Assembly (NCBI GenBank): GCA_031261395.1
Contig: JAISJT010000051.1
Coordinates: 1 to 51,675 of the forward strand
DNA length: 51,675 bases
Source of the DNA: Eubacteriales Family XIII. Incertae Sedis bacterium
GTDB lineage: Bacteria > Bacillota > Clostridia > Peptostreptococcales > Anaerovoracaceae
Direction of reading: 5' to 3'
Shown here: in pieces, positions 1 through 10,525 of the stretch
How the letters are laid out: every line of letters begins with the position of its first letter
Numbering within the stretch: position 1 is the first letter of the stretch
The notes under the pieces: generated by a model
What the model saw: only the letters and a program-made list of their open reading frames with translations
The model's database searches: none
What the model was told of the DNA's origin: nothing
Position numbers and translations under genes: made by a program

Positions 1-599
1 TTGATCGGCAGTATCCCCGTCATATACGCCAGCGCGATAAACGAGCGATCCTTGAACCAGCTCCGCAAGAAATCAAGGAAGATATCCTGCTCCTTCTTGG
101 CATCCTTTTTGACACGGAATATGCAGTCCCATTCGTCTATCAGCACAACAAATGACCGCCCCTGATTTTGATGGATACCCTCCATCAATTTCTCCAATTT
201 GGTCCCGGCAACACCGAATTTCTCTCTGAGTTCTTTCCCCAAAGAAGCGCGGATGATCTTCACCATTTTCTCCACGCTGCCGCCGGCCTCGGAAAGAAAG
301 CGCTGGATGTCGATAGAAATGACCTCGTACTTGCCCTGGTGCGCCTCATATCCCGGATCGTTAAAGATCTCAAAAGGACGGAACAGCTCGCTCGGGTCGC
401 CCTCGCAATCATAATAATTGGCCAGCATGCTCATGGCGATTGATTTGCCAAAGCGCCGCGGCCGGCTCACACAGACATACCTTTGCTGCGTATTGATAAG
501 CTTGTTTGTAGCAGCGATCAGACCCGTCTTGTCGACATAGATCTCGCTGTTTAATGCCAGTTTGAAATTTCCCTTATCCGGATTCAAATAATATCCCAT
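1..599 (-). CDS. AAA-ATPase-like protein (PF09820/DUF1703-type), 3' part truncated by window edge
   Basis: Minus-strand translation from ATG at 599: MGYYLNPDKGNFKLALNSEIYVDKTGLIAATNKLI...YVCVSRPRRFGKS...FVVLIDEWDCIFR; typical 'VDKT..RPRRFGKS..LIDEYD' family signature; SD ggagg upstream; open at left edge. Confidence 0.85.
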   Translation of the reverse strand, partial: MGYYLNPDKGNFKLALNSEIYVDKTGLIAATNKLINTQQRYVCVSRPRRFGKSIAMSMLANYYDCEGDPSELFRPFEIFNDPGYEAHQGKYEVISIDIQRFLSEAGGSVEKMVKIIRASLGKELREKFGVAGTKLEKLMEGIHQNQGRSFVVLIDEWDCIFRVKKDAKKEQDIFLDFLRSWFKDRSFIALAYMTGILPI

Positions 600-686
600 G
601 ACCATCCTCCGTTGTTACGCATCCACGTTCCATGTCCAGTATATCACGGAAAAGCGGATCTCAGACACCGTCCTGGAGTGTTCTGT

Positions 687-715
687 TTGCGATTGCCTCG
701 TGTCTTTGGTAGAAT
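687..715 (+). promoter_or_regulatory. Leaderless-type promoter TTGCGA-17-TAGAAT of the ABC permease gene
   Basis: TTGCGA 687-692, TAGAAT 710-715, ATG 725 (9-nt gap), no SD. Confidence 0.6.
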
Positions 716-724
716 GCATTGGCT

Positions 725-1537
725 ATGCGAACACTATTGAAAATCATCAAACAGCACATCATCTGGCGGCATCAGCTGCTGAAATTGGCGCGTGCCGATA
801 TTATCAAGACCTACTCGGGCTCGGCGCTCGGCTGGGCCTGGGCGCTGATCAAACCGGCCGTCACGATTGCCGTATACTGGTTTGCGTTTGATGTCGGTCT
901 GCGGCTTGGCGACAATATGGACAACGGATTCCCTTTCATCCTCTGGTTCATGGCAGGTATGATGCCCTGGTTTTTCATGGAAGAGATGTTCACGCAGGGC
1001 GCCAATTCTCTGCGCCAATACAATTATCTTGTAACGAAAATGCGATTCCCGATTGCCACGATCCCGACTTTTGTTTCCCTGTCAAAGATACTCGTACATC
1101 TTTTTCTGATGGGCCTCACCGTGGTATTTTTCCTCTGCTACGGTCACCCGCCCGATCGGTATTTGCTCCAGCTGCCGATCTATATGTTCCTGATGCTGCT
1201 CTTTTTCATCGCCTGGGCGCAATTTGCTTCGATGCTGACCTGTATCAGCAAAGACTTCTTCAATTTGATCGGAGCGGCAGTGCAGGCATTGTTCTGGCTG
1301 TCCGCCATTATCTATGACGTCAAAACGATGAACATTCCGGAAGTCCTTAGGACTTTTCTGTTGTTCAATCCTATCACCTTCATTGCCAGCGGCTACCGCA
1401 ATATTTTCATTTACAAGGTCTGGATCTGGGAAGAGCCACGCGTGCTCGTCTACTTTCTGATCATGCTCCTCATCATGTCGAGCCTTGCGCTTTGGGCCTA
1501 CCGCAAGCTGTACAGGGAGATACCCGATGTCCTCTGA
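725..1537 (+). CDS. Polysaccharide/teichoic acid ABC exporter permease (ABC-2, TagG/Wzm-like)
   Basis: Polytopic protein with LLKLARADIIKTYSGSALGWAWALIKPAVTIAVYWFAF; overlaps the downstream ATPase gene. Confidence 0.88.
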   Translation: MRTLLKIIKQHIIWRHQLLKLARADIIKTYSGSALGWAWALIKPAVTIAVYWFAFDVGLRLGDNMDNGFPFILWFMAGMMPWFFMEEMFTQGANSLRQYNYLVTKMRFPIATIPTFVSLSKILVHLFLMGLTVVFFLCYGHPPDRYLLQLPIYMFLMLLFFIAWAQFASMLTCISKDFFNLIGAAVQALFWLSAIIYDVKTMNIPEVLRTFLLFNPITFIASGYRNIFIYKVWIWEEPRVLVYFLIMLLIMSSLALWAYRKLYREIPDVL

Positions 1538-2261
1538 TAAAGTCGTTATCCGTTTTTCAAACGTGAAGAAACTCTACAAGCTCTTCAAGAGCGACAAGCA
1601 AAGGCTCTTGTCCCTTTTGAGCAAGCGCGTGAAGTATGCCGAGAAGTGGGCGGTAGATGACGTAAGTTTTGAAATCAAAGAAGGCGAATCCGTCGCCATC
1701 TTTGGCGTCAACGGAGCGGGAAAGTCAACCGTACTCAAGATGATCACGGGCGTCACCTTCCCGACGAGCGGCTGGGTCGATGTCTACGGACGCGTCAGCG
1801 CCCTGCTGGAACTAACCGCAGGTTTTGACTCCGAGCTCACCGGCAAGGAAAACATCTATCTCAAATGCCAGCTCATGGGGATGCGCGATCAGGAGATCAA
1901 AGACGCCGAAAAGAGCATCATCGACTTTGCCGAAATTGGGGATTATATCAACCAACCGACGAGGACCTACTCCTCCGGTATGCTTGCGCGTCTCGGATTT
2001 GCAATCAATGTCAACACGGAACCGGAGATCTTTATCGTCGACGAAGCGCTGTCGACGGGAGACAGTCGGTTTCAGGAAAAATGCCTGCTGCGCGTGCAGG
2101 AGATTATTGCAAAGGATCACGTGACCCTTCTTTTCGTAACACACAATTTGGGAACCGCAACGAAGTTTTGTTCACGGGGGCTTGTAATGAAAGACGGCCG
2201 TATCATCTTTGACGGCCCCATCTCAGAAGCATCTCAATTGTACGAGGGAGGATCATATTGA
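1527..2261 (+). CDS. Polysaccharide/teichoic acid ABC exporter ATP-binding subunit (TagH/Wzt-like)
   Basis: Walker A GVNGAGKST, signature YSSGMLARLGFA, Walker B IFIVDEALSTGD; ATG at 1527 preferred over the track start 1485. Confidence 0.92.
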   Translation: MSSDKVVIRFSNVKKLYKLFKSDKQRLLSLLSKRVKYAEKWAVDDVSFEIKEGESVAIFGVNGAGKSTVLKMITGVTFPTSGWVDVYGRVSALLELTAGFDSELTGKENIYLKCQLMGMRDQEIKDAEKSIIDFAEIGDYINQPTRTYSSGMLARLGFAINVNTEPEIFIVDEALSTGDSRFQEKCLLRVQEIIAKDHVTLLFVTHNLGTATKFCSRGLVMKDGRIIFDGPISEASQLYEGGSY

Positions 2262-4195
2262 ACCGCGCGGGCATCTTTGTCTTTTTCGACAAAGAAGGCG
2301 TGGCCGATGACTACGTCCTGTATTACCTTGCGGAACTGAAAAAGAATATCGAACGCCTCGTCATCGTGGTGAACGGCGCGCTTTCCTACGAGACAAGACT
2401 CACCTTTGAAAAATTTACGAGCGACGTCCTTGTGCGGGACAACAAGGGATTTGATGCCTGGGCCTACAAGGAAGGACTCGAGCACATCGGCTACGATACC
2501 CTATCGGCCTACGATGAAGTGGTGATCGCCAATGATACAGTCTTTGGTCCCGTCTATCCCTTTGAGGAAATGTTCGATGAAATGTCCGCAAAGCCCGACC
2601 TCGGTTTTTGGGGAATCACCAAGCATCCGGCCTATGAAAAGGAAGACCTCGTCATCAGGAACAGTCCGCTCGGCTATGCGCCGGCACATATCCAGACCTA
2701 TTTCATGGTGTTCCGCACGCCGGTACTCAAGTCTGAGGCGTTTCGGAATTTCTGGATCAATCTGCTCTCGATCGAGCGCTACGAAGAAGCCGTCGGAAAA
2801 TTTGAGACCTATCTGACAAAAACGCTGGAGGATGCCGGCTTCCTCTGGGACAGCTTTGTACAAACGGATGCGGCCGCTACCGATGACCCAAATCTCCTGC
2901 TCTACTGCCCGGCCGACATGATAGAAAAATGGCATTGTCCCGTACTCAAATGCCGAGTCTTCAAACAGGACACGCTCACGCTCAATGCGGGAGACCAGCC
3001 GCGCGAGGCGTTTGCGTATATCAAAGAACACACGGACTACGATACGGACCTGATCTGGAAGAGCCTGCTCCGCAAATTCGATATGTGCGACTTCGTGAAA
3101 TCGCTCGCCCTGACCTACGTCCTGCCGGCCGAAGCGCCGCTTCCGACCGTCGAAGCGGAAGGCAAGCAAAAGATCGCACTTTTCATGCATATTTATTATC
3201 TTGAATTAGCTGAGGAAGCCGCAACGCTTGCCATGAATATGCCGGGCGGGACAGACATCTACATCACGACAGACAACAACGAAAAGGCCAAGCAGCTCCG
3301 CTATATCTTTTCGCAAAAACGACCGACGCGGGAGATCCGCATCGTCGAAAATCGCGGGCGTAGCGAGAGTGCGCTGCTCATCGGCATCGGCGCTGCCGCG
3401 CTCAAATACGATGTCGCCTGTTTCTGGAAGGAAAAGGTGAGCCGGCAGGTCGACTACCACGCATCCCTCGCGTGGGCAAAAAAGATCAACGACAGTTTGC
3501 TGGCCTCTCCCGATTATACCGAAAATATCGTACGCACTTTCACCGCAAATCCCCGGCTCGGCCTGCTCTGTGTGCCCGAGCCCTTCCACGCCGTCTATCA
3601 CTTCGTGCCCGGTCACGAATGGGCGGCCAATTTCGAAAACACGGTGGCGCTGGCAGACAGACTCGGCCTGCACGTACCGATGGACAAGGATGCACAGCCG
3701 GTCTGTTCGATGGGCGGGGCTTTTTGGTTCCGGCCCGCAGCGCTGAAAAAATTATTCACACATCCGTGGAAATACACGGATTTTCCGGAAGAACCACTCG
3801 CCGAGGACGGCACTCTGCTTCATGCGATTGAACGCATCTATCCTTTCACCGCGCAGGATGCCGGCTACTATCCCGGCTTTGTAATGAGCGACCGCTATGC
3901 CGCCCTGGAGTATACAAACCTCAGACAATACCTGTCCATGTACACCTACAGTACGCTCTATGCATGGCACAATTTTGACAACTATCTGCAGGCCACCGAC
4001 TACGTGCTCGCTGTCAGCGCAAGACCTCTGCGTGCGCGCATCAAGCGCTTCGCCAAACGCAGACTGCCGCGCTCGCTCTATATCATGATCCTCGGAGCCA
4101 AGCGTGTCCTGATGGGTCCGGACCGCGCCGGCGCCTTCCGCGAGATCCGCTTCCGCCTCACGCGCAAAAAGCAGGCAAAAAAGTTAAACAGCTGA
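2258..4195 (+). CDS. RgpF-like (rhamnan synthesis F family) glycosyltransferase
   Basis: IFVFFDKEGVADDYVLYYLAELKKNIERLVIVVNG...NKGFDAWAYKEGLE..., second domain MHIYYLELAEEAATLAMNMPGGTDIYITTD; TTG start overlaps TagH stop. Confidence 0.85.
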   Translation: MNRAGIFVFFDKEGVADDYVLYYLAELKKNIERLVIVVNGALSYETRLTFEKFTSDVLVRDNKGFDAWAYKEGLEHIGYDTLSAYDEVVIANDTVFGPVYPFEEMFDEMSAKPDLGFWGITKHPAYEKEDLVIRNSPLGYAPAHIQTYFMVFRTPVLKSEAFRNFWINLLSIERYEEAVGKFETYLTKTLEDAGFLWDSFVQTDAAATDDPNLLLYCPADMIEKWHCPVLKCRVFKQDTLTLNAGDQPREAFAYIKEHTDYDTDLIWKSLLRKFDMCDFVKSLALTYVLPAEAPLPTVEAEGKQKIALFMHIYYLELAEEAATLAMNMPGGTDIYITTDNNEKAKQLRYIFSQKRPTREIRIVENRGRSESALLIGIGAAALKYDVACFWKEKVSRQVDYHASLAWAKKINDSLLASPDYTENIVRTFTANPRLGLLCVPEPFHAVYHFVPGHEWAANFENTVALADRLGLHVPMDKDAQPVCSMGGAFWFRPAALKKLFTHPWKYTDFPEEPLAEDGTLLHAIERIYPFTAQDAGYYPGFVMSDRYAALEYTNLRQYLSMYTYSTLYAWHNFDNYLQATDYVLAVSARPLRARIKRFAKRRLPRSLYIMILGAKRVLMGPDRAGAFREIRFRLTRKKQAKKLNS

Positions 4196-5125
4196 TTACT
4201 TTCCCTTCAGCATCAAGTCCAGCATATTCATTCTGATTTCGAAATTTTGCCGGTTTTGGCCGACGAGCGTGTTCAGGATCAAACCGCACGAGAGCGACAG
4301 AACCCCGGCGACGAAGAGAAATCCGACGCCGACAAGAGTCGGGATGCGCAAAATATCCGTCTGAAAATACGCTGCCAGCACGAATATGAACAGCACGATA
4401 CAGACCGCGAAAAAGAAAAGCGCAATCAGACCAAAGAACTGAAGCGGTTTGTAATTTTTGTAGGTGAGCGCAATCGTCGTCAGCACGCGCATGCCGTCGC
4501 TGACGGTATTGAGTTTGGAAACGCTGCCCTCCGGCCGGTCCCGGTATTCGACAGGGATCTCCCGCAGATTCATATTTTTGTCGAGCGCGTGAATCGTCAT
4601 TTCCGTTTCGATCTCAAAGCCATGCGAAAGCACAGGAAAGGTCTTGACGAAAAGCGGCGAAAAGGCCCGGCTCCCGGTCATGATATCTTTCACATTGCCG
4701 TGAAACAGGCGGTTGACAAGGCGGCGTACAGCCTTGTTGCCCGCATTGTGAAAAGCCCGCTTGTTTTCCGTGAAATAGGTGGAGGACAGTCTGTCGCCTA
4801 CGACCATATCGGCGCCCTCTTTCAATACCAGATCCGCCATTTCACGAGCTTTGTCAGCCGGATAGGTATCATCGCCATCCGCCATGATGTAGCAGTCGGC
4901 GTCTATCTCACGAAACATGGTACGGATCACGTTGCCTTTGCCCTGCTTGTGTTCGTAGCGGACAATCGCGCCTGCTGCAGCAGCGATTTTGTCAGTACCG
5001 TCCGAAGAATTGTTGTCGTAGACATAGATATCCGCTTCGGGCAGCGCGTCTTTGTATTCCCGCACGACTTTTTCAACGGTCTGTGCTTCGTTGTAACACG
5101 GTATTAGTACGGCGATGGTGCTCAT
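4196..5125 (-). CDS. Glycosyltransferase family 2 with C-terminal TM helices (DPM1/GtrB-like)
   Basis: MSTIAVLIPCYNEAQTVEKVVREYKDALPEADIYVYDNNSSDGT...ADGDDTYPAD; SD ggaggg before ATG at 5125. Confidence 0.9.
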   Translation of the reverse strand: MSTIAVLIPCYNEAQTVEKVVREYKDALPEADIYVYDNNSSDGTDKIAAAAGAIVRYEHKQGKGNVIRTMFREIDADCYIMADGDDTYPADKAREMADLVLKEGADMVVGDRLSSTYFTENKRAFHNAGNKAVRRLVNRLFHGNVKDIMTGSRAFSPLFVKTFPVLSHGFEIETEMTIHALDKNMNLREIPVEYRDRPEGSVSKLNTVSDGMRVLTTIALTYKNYKPLQFFGLIALFFFAVCIVLFIFVLAAYFQTDILRIPTLVGVGFLFVAGVLSLSCGLILNTLVGQNRQNFEIRMNMLDLMLKGK

Positions 5126-5238
5126 TTTTCCCTCCATCCACGATTCAGTCAATCGTTCTGTCACTTCCGTTTCCGGCAGGCGCAGATTACTGTATATATG
5201 ATATTATATTATATCATGCCGGGAAATTGTAATGTGAG

Positions 5239-7020
5239 GTGACGCTTCTGGTTCTGTCTGTTTTTTATATCATTACCTACCTAGCCTTGTGCGGCGCGGT
5301 CTATCTTTTTCCGAAGACTGCGGATCCGGGCAGAAGGCAGGCGGCCTTTCTTTGGGTTCCGGTATCGCTGCTGCTTGCAGAATGCTGGGTCTCCGTAGCG
5401 GCGGGCCTCTTTTCCCTGTTGCATATCCCTGTAACACTGCTTTCTATCGGTCTGGCGCATCTTGCAGCTGCCGTGGCTCTGATCCTCTTCATGCGCAAGC
5501 ATACCCCCGGACTCCAAAAGATAGAAATCAAAATAGCGGATATTGCGCTCGGCGCCCTCTTGCTTGCCCTGATACTCATCATCGGCTATGTTCGGTTTTT
5601 CACGGCAAACCCGATCATATTTTTGTCGGTAGACCCTGCCGAACGGCTCGGCAACGCGATGACCATCGCGGTGACACAGAGCGTGATCACGCATTTTCCC
5701 AACCAGTATTTCATTCAGCTCACAGGCTCGCTCTTTATCCAGACGATGCAGTCCCTTGTGCCGGACGTGCTGCCTTTCCGCTTTTTCGAATTTAAAGACT
5801 TATTCAACCTGTGGTTTACGGGTGCGTTGTTTTACGGCGGCATTTCGCTCTTCATGCGCAGCCGTTTCTCACGCGTCTTAGCGTTTCTCGCCACCTTTGC
5901 TTTTGTCCTCGGCTATCCGTGGATGGGACAACTTTTCGGCTTTGTCTATCCGGGCGTGGCAACGAACCTCATCCTGCTCATCCTCATTGCCTTCGCTCTG
6001 CTGTTTCGCGGCGACATCGGCCGCATTCCGGCATACCTGATCGTCAGTCTCGGCTGTTTCGGTCTCGGCGTCTGCTACACCTTGTACGTCCCGCCGGTCT
6101 TTCTGGCGGCCTTCCTCGCGGTCGCTGTGTATGAGCGGCGGATATCCACACAATGGCGCCGTCTTGCACTGACAGAGTTTGCTATCTTCATCATCCCCGC
6201 CGTCTGGACGGTCATCAACGCGATTGCTCTGGATGCGGGCGGCGAGTTCAACGTATCCAACTCTATCACAGCCGAAGGAGGGATCTACCGCAACCTCTTT
6301 ACGGACTTCCTGCCCTATGCGCCCTTCGTCTTTTGGCTGCTCTGGCGCCAGATCTCCAAGCGCAAATGGGATTTCCCAACCCTGTTCTCCCTCATCTTCG
6401 CCGTATATCAAATCGGAATTTTTGCGCTAATGATGACAAATCGCGTCAGCACGTACTACTACTACAAACTTTACTATGCGACTTGGCTGATTTTCTTGTT
6501 CCTTGCATGCCTCGCCGTGGACGCTCTCGTTCACAAAGGCCTCTTTCGGCGCTTTGTCACTACCTACATCGTATGCTGGGGCCTCATTGCCGCCATCGGG
6601 ATCACCGGCGCAGAAAATATGATCGACAGTCATCGCCAGTTTTCAAATCCCCAGCCGAGCGGCAATATCGCCTTCCGCATTTATTCCGCCAATATCTTTT
6701 ATTCCATGCCGCCCGGCGAATACAGTCAAATCAATTATGATTGGGCCTTTATCGATCTATGCAGCCGGGCGCGAGAACAATTGGGACCTGTTGACGAAGA
6801 TATCCGTGTTGAAATCATCACAGATAATATCCATGACACGTTTTGGAAAGATGCCCTTACCGCTCAGATGCTGACTCCGCGTGAAGGCACGCCGGAAAAC
6901 AAAAACGGTCTTTGGATCGTTCTCTATGAAAGCGCCGGATATTCGGCTGACAAAGAGTATTACGACAGTTTGCCAAAACTCTTTGAAAACGAGCGAGGCT
7001 TTATCATTCAGCCTGTCTGA
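5239..7020 (+). CDS. Polytopic membrane protein, probable GT-C-type glycosyltransferase
   Basis: 593 aa with many TM segments, located in the glycan cluster; no strong motif, so function inferred from topology and context. Confidence 0.6.
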   Translation: MTLLVLSVFYIITYLALCGAVYLFPKTADPGRRQAAFLWVPVSLLLAECWVSVAAGLFSLLHIPVTLLSIGLAHLAAAVALILFMRKHTPGLQKIEIKIADIALGALLLALILIIGYVRFFTANPIIFLSVDPAERLGNAMTIAVTQSVITHFPNQYFIQLTGSLFIQTMQSLVPDVLPFRFFEFKDLFNLWFTGALFYGGISLFMRSRFSRVLAFLATFAFVLGYPWMGQLFGFVYPGVATNLILLILIAFALLFRGDIGRIPAYLIVSLGCFGLGVCYTLYVPPVFLAAFLAVAVYERRISTQWRRLALTEFAIFIIPAVWTVINAIALDAGGEFNVSNSITAEGGIYRNLFTDFLPYAPFVFWLLWRQISKRKWDFPTLFSLIFAVYQIGIFALMMTNRVSTYYYYKLYYATWLIFLFLACLAVDALVHKGLFRRFVTTYIVCWGLIAAIGITGAENMIDSHRQFSNPQPSGNIAFRIYSANIFYSMPPGEYSQINYDWAFIDLCSRAREQLGPVDEDIRVEIITDNIHDTFWKDALTAQMLTPREGTPENKNGLWIVLYESAGYSADKEYYDSLPKLFENERGFIIQPV

Positions 7021-7025
7021 AAATC

Positions 7026-8180
7026 TCAGTTCAGATCCATCGAAAAATAAAACTCTTCACCGCCGCCCTCAACAATGACAGCGTCGTAATCCCCGGTATT
7101 CATAGCCTCCGAGAGCAAAGCATTGCCGTTTTCACCACGGGGATCGATGACAGTGATCTGTCCCGCACCGAGCGAGAGATAGGCGACGGAACGCATCGCA
7201 ACGGAATCCATCACAAACAAAATCTTGCAGCCATCTTCTTGCTGATGATTGGTGATCGTATACATCGCACTCGGATAGGCCAAATAATCGAGCACCCAAT
7301 AAGGTTCTTTCACATATTCAAGCTCATCTTCCATCCCGTTCATCAAAGAATGCCTGAAATCGCCGCTCCTCTCCTTACCGCTTTCAGGATTTTCTATCGT
7401 GAAATCCGTTTTGAAACGAGGATGAAGAAGTTCAAAACTATCTCCTCCAAGAGTGAAGTACCTGCCGGCAGACTTGACGAGGTTCCCGTAGAACGGATGG
7501 CTTTCCGAATCATAATTCCCAAGATCAAAGATCTTGCCGGCATCCCGGTAGTCGATCCCCAGGGTTTCGAGCCGCTCTGCGATTTGACGCGCCACCTCAA
7601 ATTCGGCGGCCGTCGTGAGATGCATATCCGTTTTCAGCATCACCTTTCCTTCAACATTTGCCTCAAGGACATCTACGCCGGCATCGGTCAGCGCCTTCAA
7701 AAATACAGGATCGCGGCCGCCAAAGAAATGAACTTCCGCAGAAACAGGGAAACTCTCCTCTGTAAACCGCGGCGGCTGGGCGACAAAAATCAACGGTATG
7801 CCGCGTTCGGCAAAAGAAGCCGACAAAGTCTTGACCGAATCTTCGGCCTGCTGCCGGTCAAAGGCCTCCTGCGTTTTTTGCATCACGCCTTCTCCGTCTT
7901 TGACCAAGTCAAAATTGTCAAGGCTTTGTTTTCCTACACTCAAATTAAAAAGGCCGTACAAGTCGATCAGCTCCCACCGAAAACGGAAGTACTCAGTAAA
8001 ATTAGTGTTCCAGCTGCCGGTACGCCAAATCGCATTTTCCGGGGTGATGCCCGGCAGGTCGGTTTTCATCATCGCCACAAATCGGTCTGCATTCCATCCT
8101 GTCAGAAAAATGACAACGATGAGGAAGGCGAGAGTGAGCGCGAGTCCTGATTTATTTTTCTTCTTTTTTTGTTCCGTCAT
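7026..8180 (-). CDS. DHHW/AlgJ-AlgX-like SGNH-fold periplasmic protein (O-acetylation partner of the adjacent MBOAT)
   Basis: N-terminal TM, DMHLTTAAEFEVARQIAERL motif, VMDSVAMRS, directly downstream of MBOAT gene; ATG at 8180. Confidence 0.75.
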   Translation of the reverse strand: MTEQKKKKNKSGLALTLAFLIVVIFLTGWNADRFVAMMKTDLPGITPENAIWRTGSWNTNFTEYFRFRWELIDLYGLFNLSVGKQSLDNFDLVKDGEGVMQKTQEAFDRQQAEDSVKTLSASFAERGIPLIFVAQPPRFTEESFPVSAEVHFFGGRDPVFLKALTDAGVDVLEANVEGKVMLKTDMHLTTAAEFEVARQIAERLETLGIDYRDAGKIFDLGNYDSESHPFYGNLVKSAGRYFTLGGDSFELLHPRFKTDFTIENPESGKERSGDFRHSLMNGMEDELEYVKEPYWVLDYLAYPSAMYTITNHQQEDGCKILFVMDSVAMRSVAYLSLGAGQITVIDPRGENGNALLSEAMNTGDYDAVIVEGGGEEFYFSMDLN

Positions 8181-8196
8181 GCTCCAAATCCCCGCC

Positions 8197-9648
8197 TTAA
8201 AAATTGAAATAAATGAATGGATTGTAGCTGCCGTTGACCATATAGCTGACACAGATGACAAAGAGCGCTATGAGACAAACTGTCCCGAGCGCATCCCAAG
8301 TCTTGACCAAACGCGCGCCTCCCTTATGCACCCGCGTGGTAAGCGCCGTGAGAATCGGTGTACATGCCAGTACACAGATGATCAGGATCATCCAATTGTC
8401 CTTCACGTAAAAAAGCGAGAGTTCACTCGCCGCCGGAAAATGCTGTCCGTCTACCGAAAGGCCTACCATGACCTTGAGATAGCGCAGAGCTTCCGCGAGT
8501 CCGGATGCACGAAAGATGACCCATCCGAACAGAAAACAAACGATCGTGAAGATGCGATAGGGAATGGCGAGAAGCGGCGTCTTTGCCGTTCTTTCGGGAA
8601 TGCGCACCAATTTTTCAAATGCAAGCAGCACGAAATACATGAGACCCCAGGCGATGTAGTTCCAGCCCGCCCCGTGCCACACACCGGTGAGCATCCAGGT
8701 GACAAACAGGTTGAAGATAAGCCGCCCCATCGGCACGCGCGAACCGCCGAGCGGGATATAGACATAGTCGCGAAACCAACTCGAAAGCGAGATATGCCAC
8801 CTGCGCCAAAATTCGGTGATCGTCCGCGAAATATACGGGTAGTTGAAATTCTCAAGAAAGCGAAAGCCGAACATGCGCCCCAGACCGATCGCCATATCAG
8901 AGTAACCCGAAAAATCAAAATAAATCTGAAAGGCATAACAGACGGCGCCGAGCCATACCGTCAGCAGCGTCGGAGGATCCGCCGCCGGGGCGCCAAAGGC
9001 CCGGTCCGCCACGACGGCGACCGTATTGGCCAGGATGAGTTTTTTTGAAAGTCCGATGATGAAGCGCTTGACGCCATATGAGAAGGACTCAAGATCAAAG
9101 CCGCCGGACCGCCCTGTCAGTTGTTCTGCGATCGAATTGTAGCGAACGATGGGACCCGCCATCAACTGCGGGAAGAAGCTGATAAACAATGCCGTGTTCA
9201 AAGGATTTTTCTGGACAAGGGCCGTGCCACGATAGACATCGATCACATAGCTCATAGCCTGGAAAGTGAAAAACGAGATGCCGATCGGCAGGACAAAACC
9301 AGGCAGTTCGAAGTCAAATCCAAGGAAACGGTCAATATTGATAATTGCGAAATCAAGGTATTTGTACACGAAAAAAATGCCGACATTCCAAACGACCATA
9401 CCGGCAAGACAGATCTTCGCAGAGACTTTCCCCCGAAAACGATCGACGCAAAGGCCGAATCCCCAGTTGACAAAGATCGACAAGATCATCACATAAACAA
9501 ATTTGGGCTCGCCATATCCATAGAAGGCCAGACTCATGATGAGCAGAAAAATATTTTTGACGGCTATCAGGGATTTTGGAATCAGGTAGTACCCTGCAAG
9601 ACAAAGCGGGAAAAATACGAACAGGAAAACCGCTGATGAAAAAACCAT
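8197..9648 (-). CDS. MBOAT family O-acyltransferase (AlgI/DltB/PatA-like)
   Basis: MVFSSAVFLFVFFPLCLAGYYLIP..., FDFSGYSDMAIGLGRMFGFRFLENFNYPYISRTITEFWRRWHISLSSWFRDYVYIPLGGSR, GVWHGAGWNYIAWG. Confidence 0.95.
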   Translation of the reverse strand: MVFSSAVFLFVFFPLCLAGYYLIPKSLIAVKNIFLLIMSLAFYGYGEPKFVYVMILSIFVNWGFGLCVDRFRGKVSAKICLAGMVVWNVGIFFVYKYLDFAIINIDRFLGFDFELPGFVLPIGISFFTFQAMSYVIDVYRGTALVQKNPLNTALFISFFPQLMAGPIVRYNSIAEQLTGRSGGFDLESFSYGVKRFIIGLSKKLILANTVAVVADRAFGAPAADPPTLLTVWLGAVCYAFQIYFDFSGYSDMAIGLGRMFGFRFLENFNYPYISRTITEFWRRWHISLSSWFRDYVYIPLGGSRVPMGRLIFNLFVTWMLTGVWHGAGWNYIAWGLMYFVLLAFEKLVRIPERTAKTPLLAIPYRIFTIVCFLFGWVIFRASGLAEALRYLKVMVGLSVDGQHFPAASELSLFYVKDNWMILIICVLACTPILTALTTRVHKGGARLVKTWDALGTVCLIALFVICVSYMVNGSYNPFIYFNF

Positions 9649-10517
9649 TAACTCTTGGCCAGAATCTCCCGAATCAGACCGTCATCTCCCCAAATCTCCC
9701 GGCTGTCGTAGGGACGATCGGGGAAAGCGCCGTATTCGAGTTTTACGTCAAAGCCGTTTTCTTTGATAAAGGTTTCGACCTGCTGCGCGAGGCTGACCGG
9801 TTTGCCTGAGCAGACATTGATCACGCCCGTAACAGGGGCAGCGGCGGGTTCGCCGCACTGCGTAGCAGCTGCTACGATTTGCCGTGCAAGTTCGTCTATA
9901 TGAATGAAATCGTATTTGCTTTGACCCGTCGTGAACGGGAAGGTTTTCTTGCCCTCAGCAGCCGCCTGCGAAATCTTTGCAAAAATCGAACTGCCGCGCA
10001 TATCGTCCCCGTAGATATAATACCCTCTAAGCCAGTAAAGCCGAAAGTTTTGCCGCGCCGCCTCGATGAGCAGAGCCTGACGCAGTGCATTCTTGGCAAC
10101 GCCGTAGAGCGAAAGAGGATTGCATGGCGCTTCCGCTGTTACAGCCCCCTCGAAAAAACCAACCTCGTGCATCGAACCCATAACAGCCATATCGGCAAGT
10201 CCGCCGGCCGCCATGTCGGTAAGGAAGCGGAAATGAGCCGACAGTTTCTGCATATGCACCGCCGAATTGTGAACGAAACCCGCCTCCCATGCCAAGTGAA
10301 TGAGGACATCCGGACGGCCGAGCCTGTCGAAAATATCCGGTGCGCCGGAAAAGATATCTTCCTGCGTCTGTGTGATACGAGGCTCTCCGATATAATACGA
10401 ATCTAATGCCATGTCGCTTGCGATCACGCGATGTCCGCGCCCCAGCAATTCTGCCACGACATGCCTCCCGATATATCCCGACGATCCGGTGACTAATATA
10501 TTCATTTCTCTTTTCAT
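9648..10517 (-). CDS. NAD-dependent epimerase/dehydratase (SDR extended)
   Basis: MNILVTGSSGYIGRHVVAELLGRGHRV Rossmann motif; SLYGVAKNALR (YxxxK). Confidence 0.92.
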   Translation of the reverse strand: MKREMNILVTGSSGYIGRHVVAELLGRGHRVIASDMALDSYYIGEPRITQTQEDIFSGAPDIFDRLGRPDVLIHLAWEAGFVHNSAVHMQKLSAHFRFLTDMAAGGLADMAVMGSMHEVGFFEGAVTAEAPCNPLSLYGVAKNALRQALLIEAARQNFRLYWLRGYYIYGDDMRGSSIFAKISQAAAEGKKTFPFTTGQSKYDFIHIDELARQIVAAATQCGEPAAAPVTGVINVCSGKPVSLAQQVETFIKENGFDVKLEYGAFPDRPYDSREIWGDDGLIREILAKS

Positions 10518-10525
10518 ACTACGGA

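Noticed and set aside
4247-5107. 286-aa plus-strand ORF
   Set aside because: Antisense to the GT2 gene with clear family motifs; shadow ORF.
7798-9048. 416-aa plus-strand ORF
   Set aside because: Antisense to the DHHW-1 and MBOAT-1 genes, low-complexity basic composition, no SD or promoter support.
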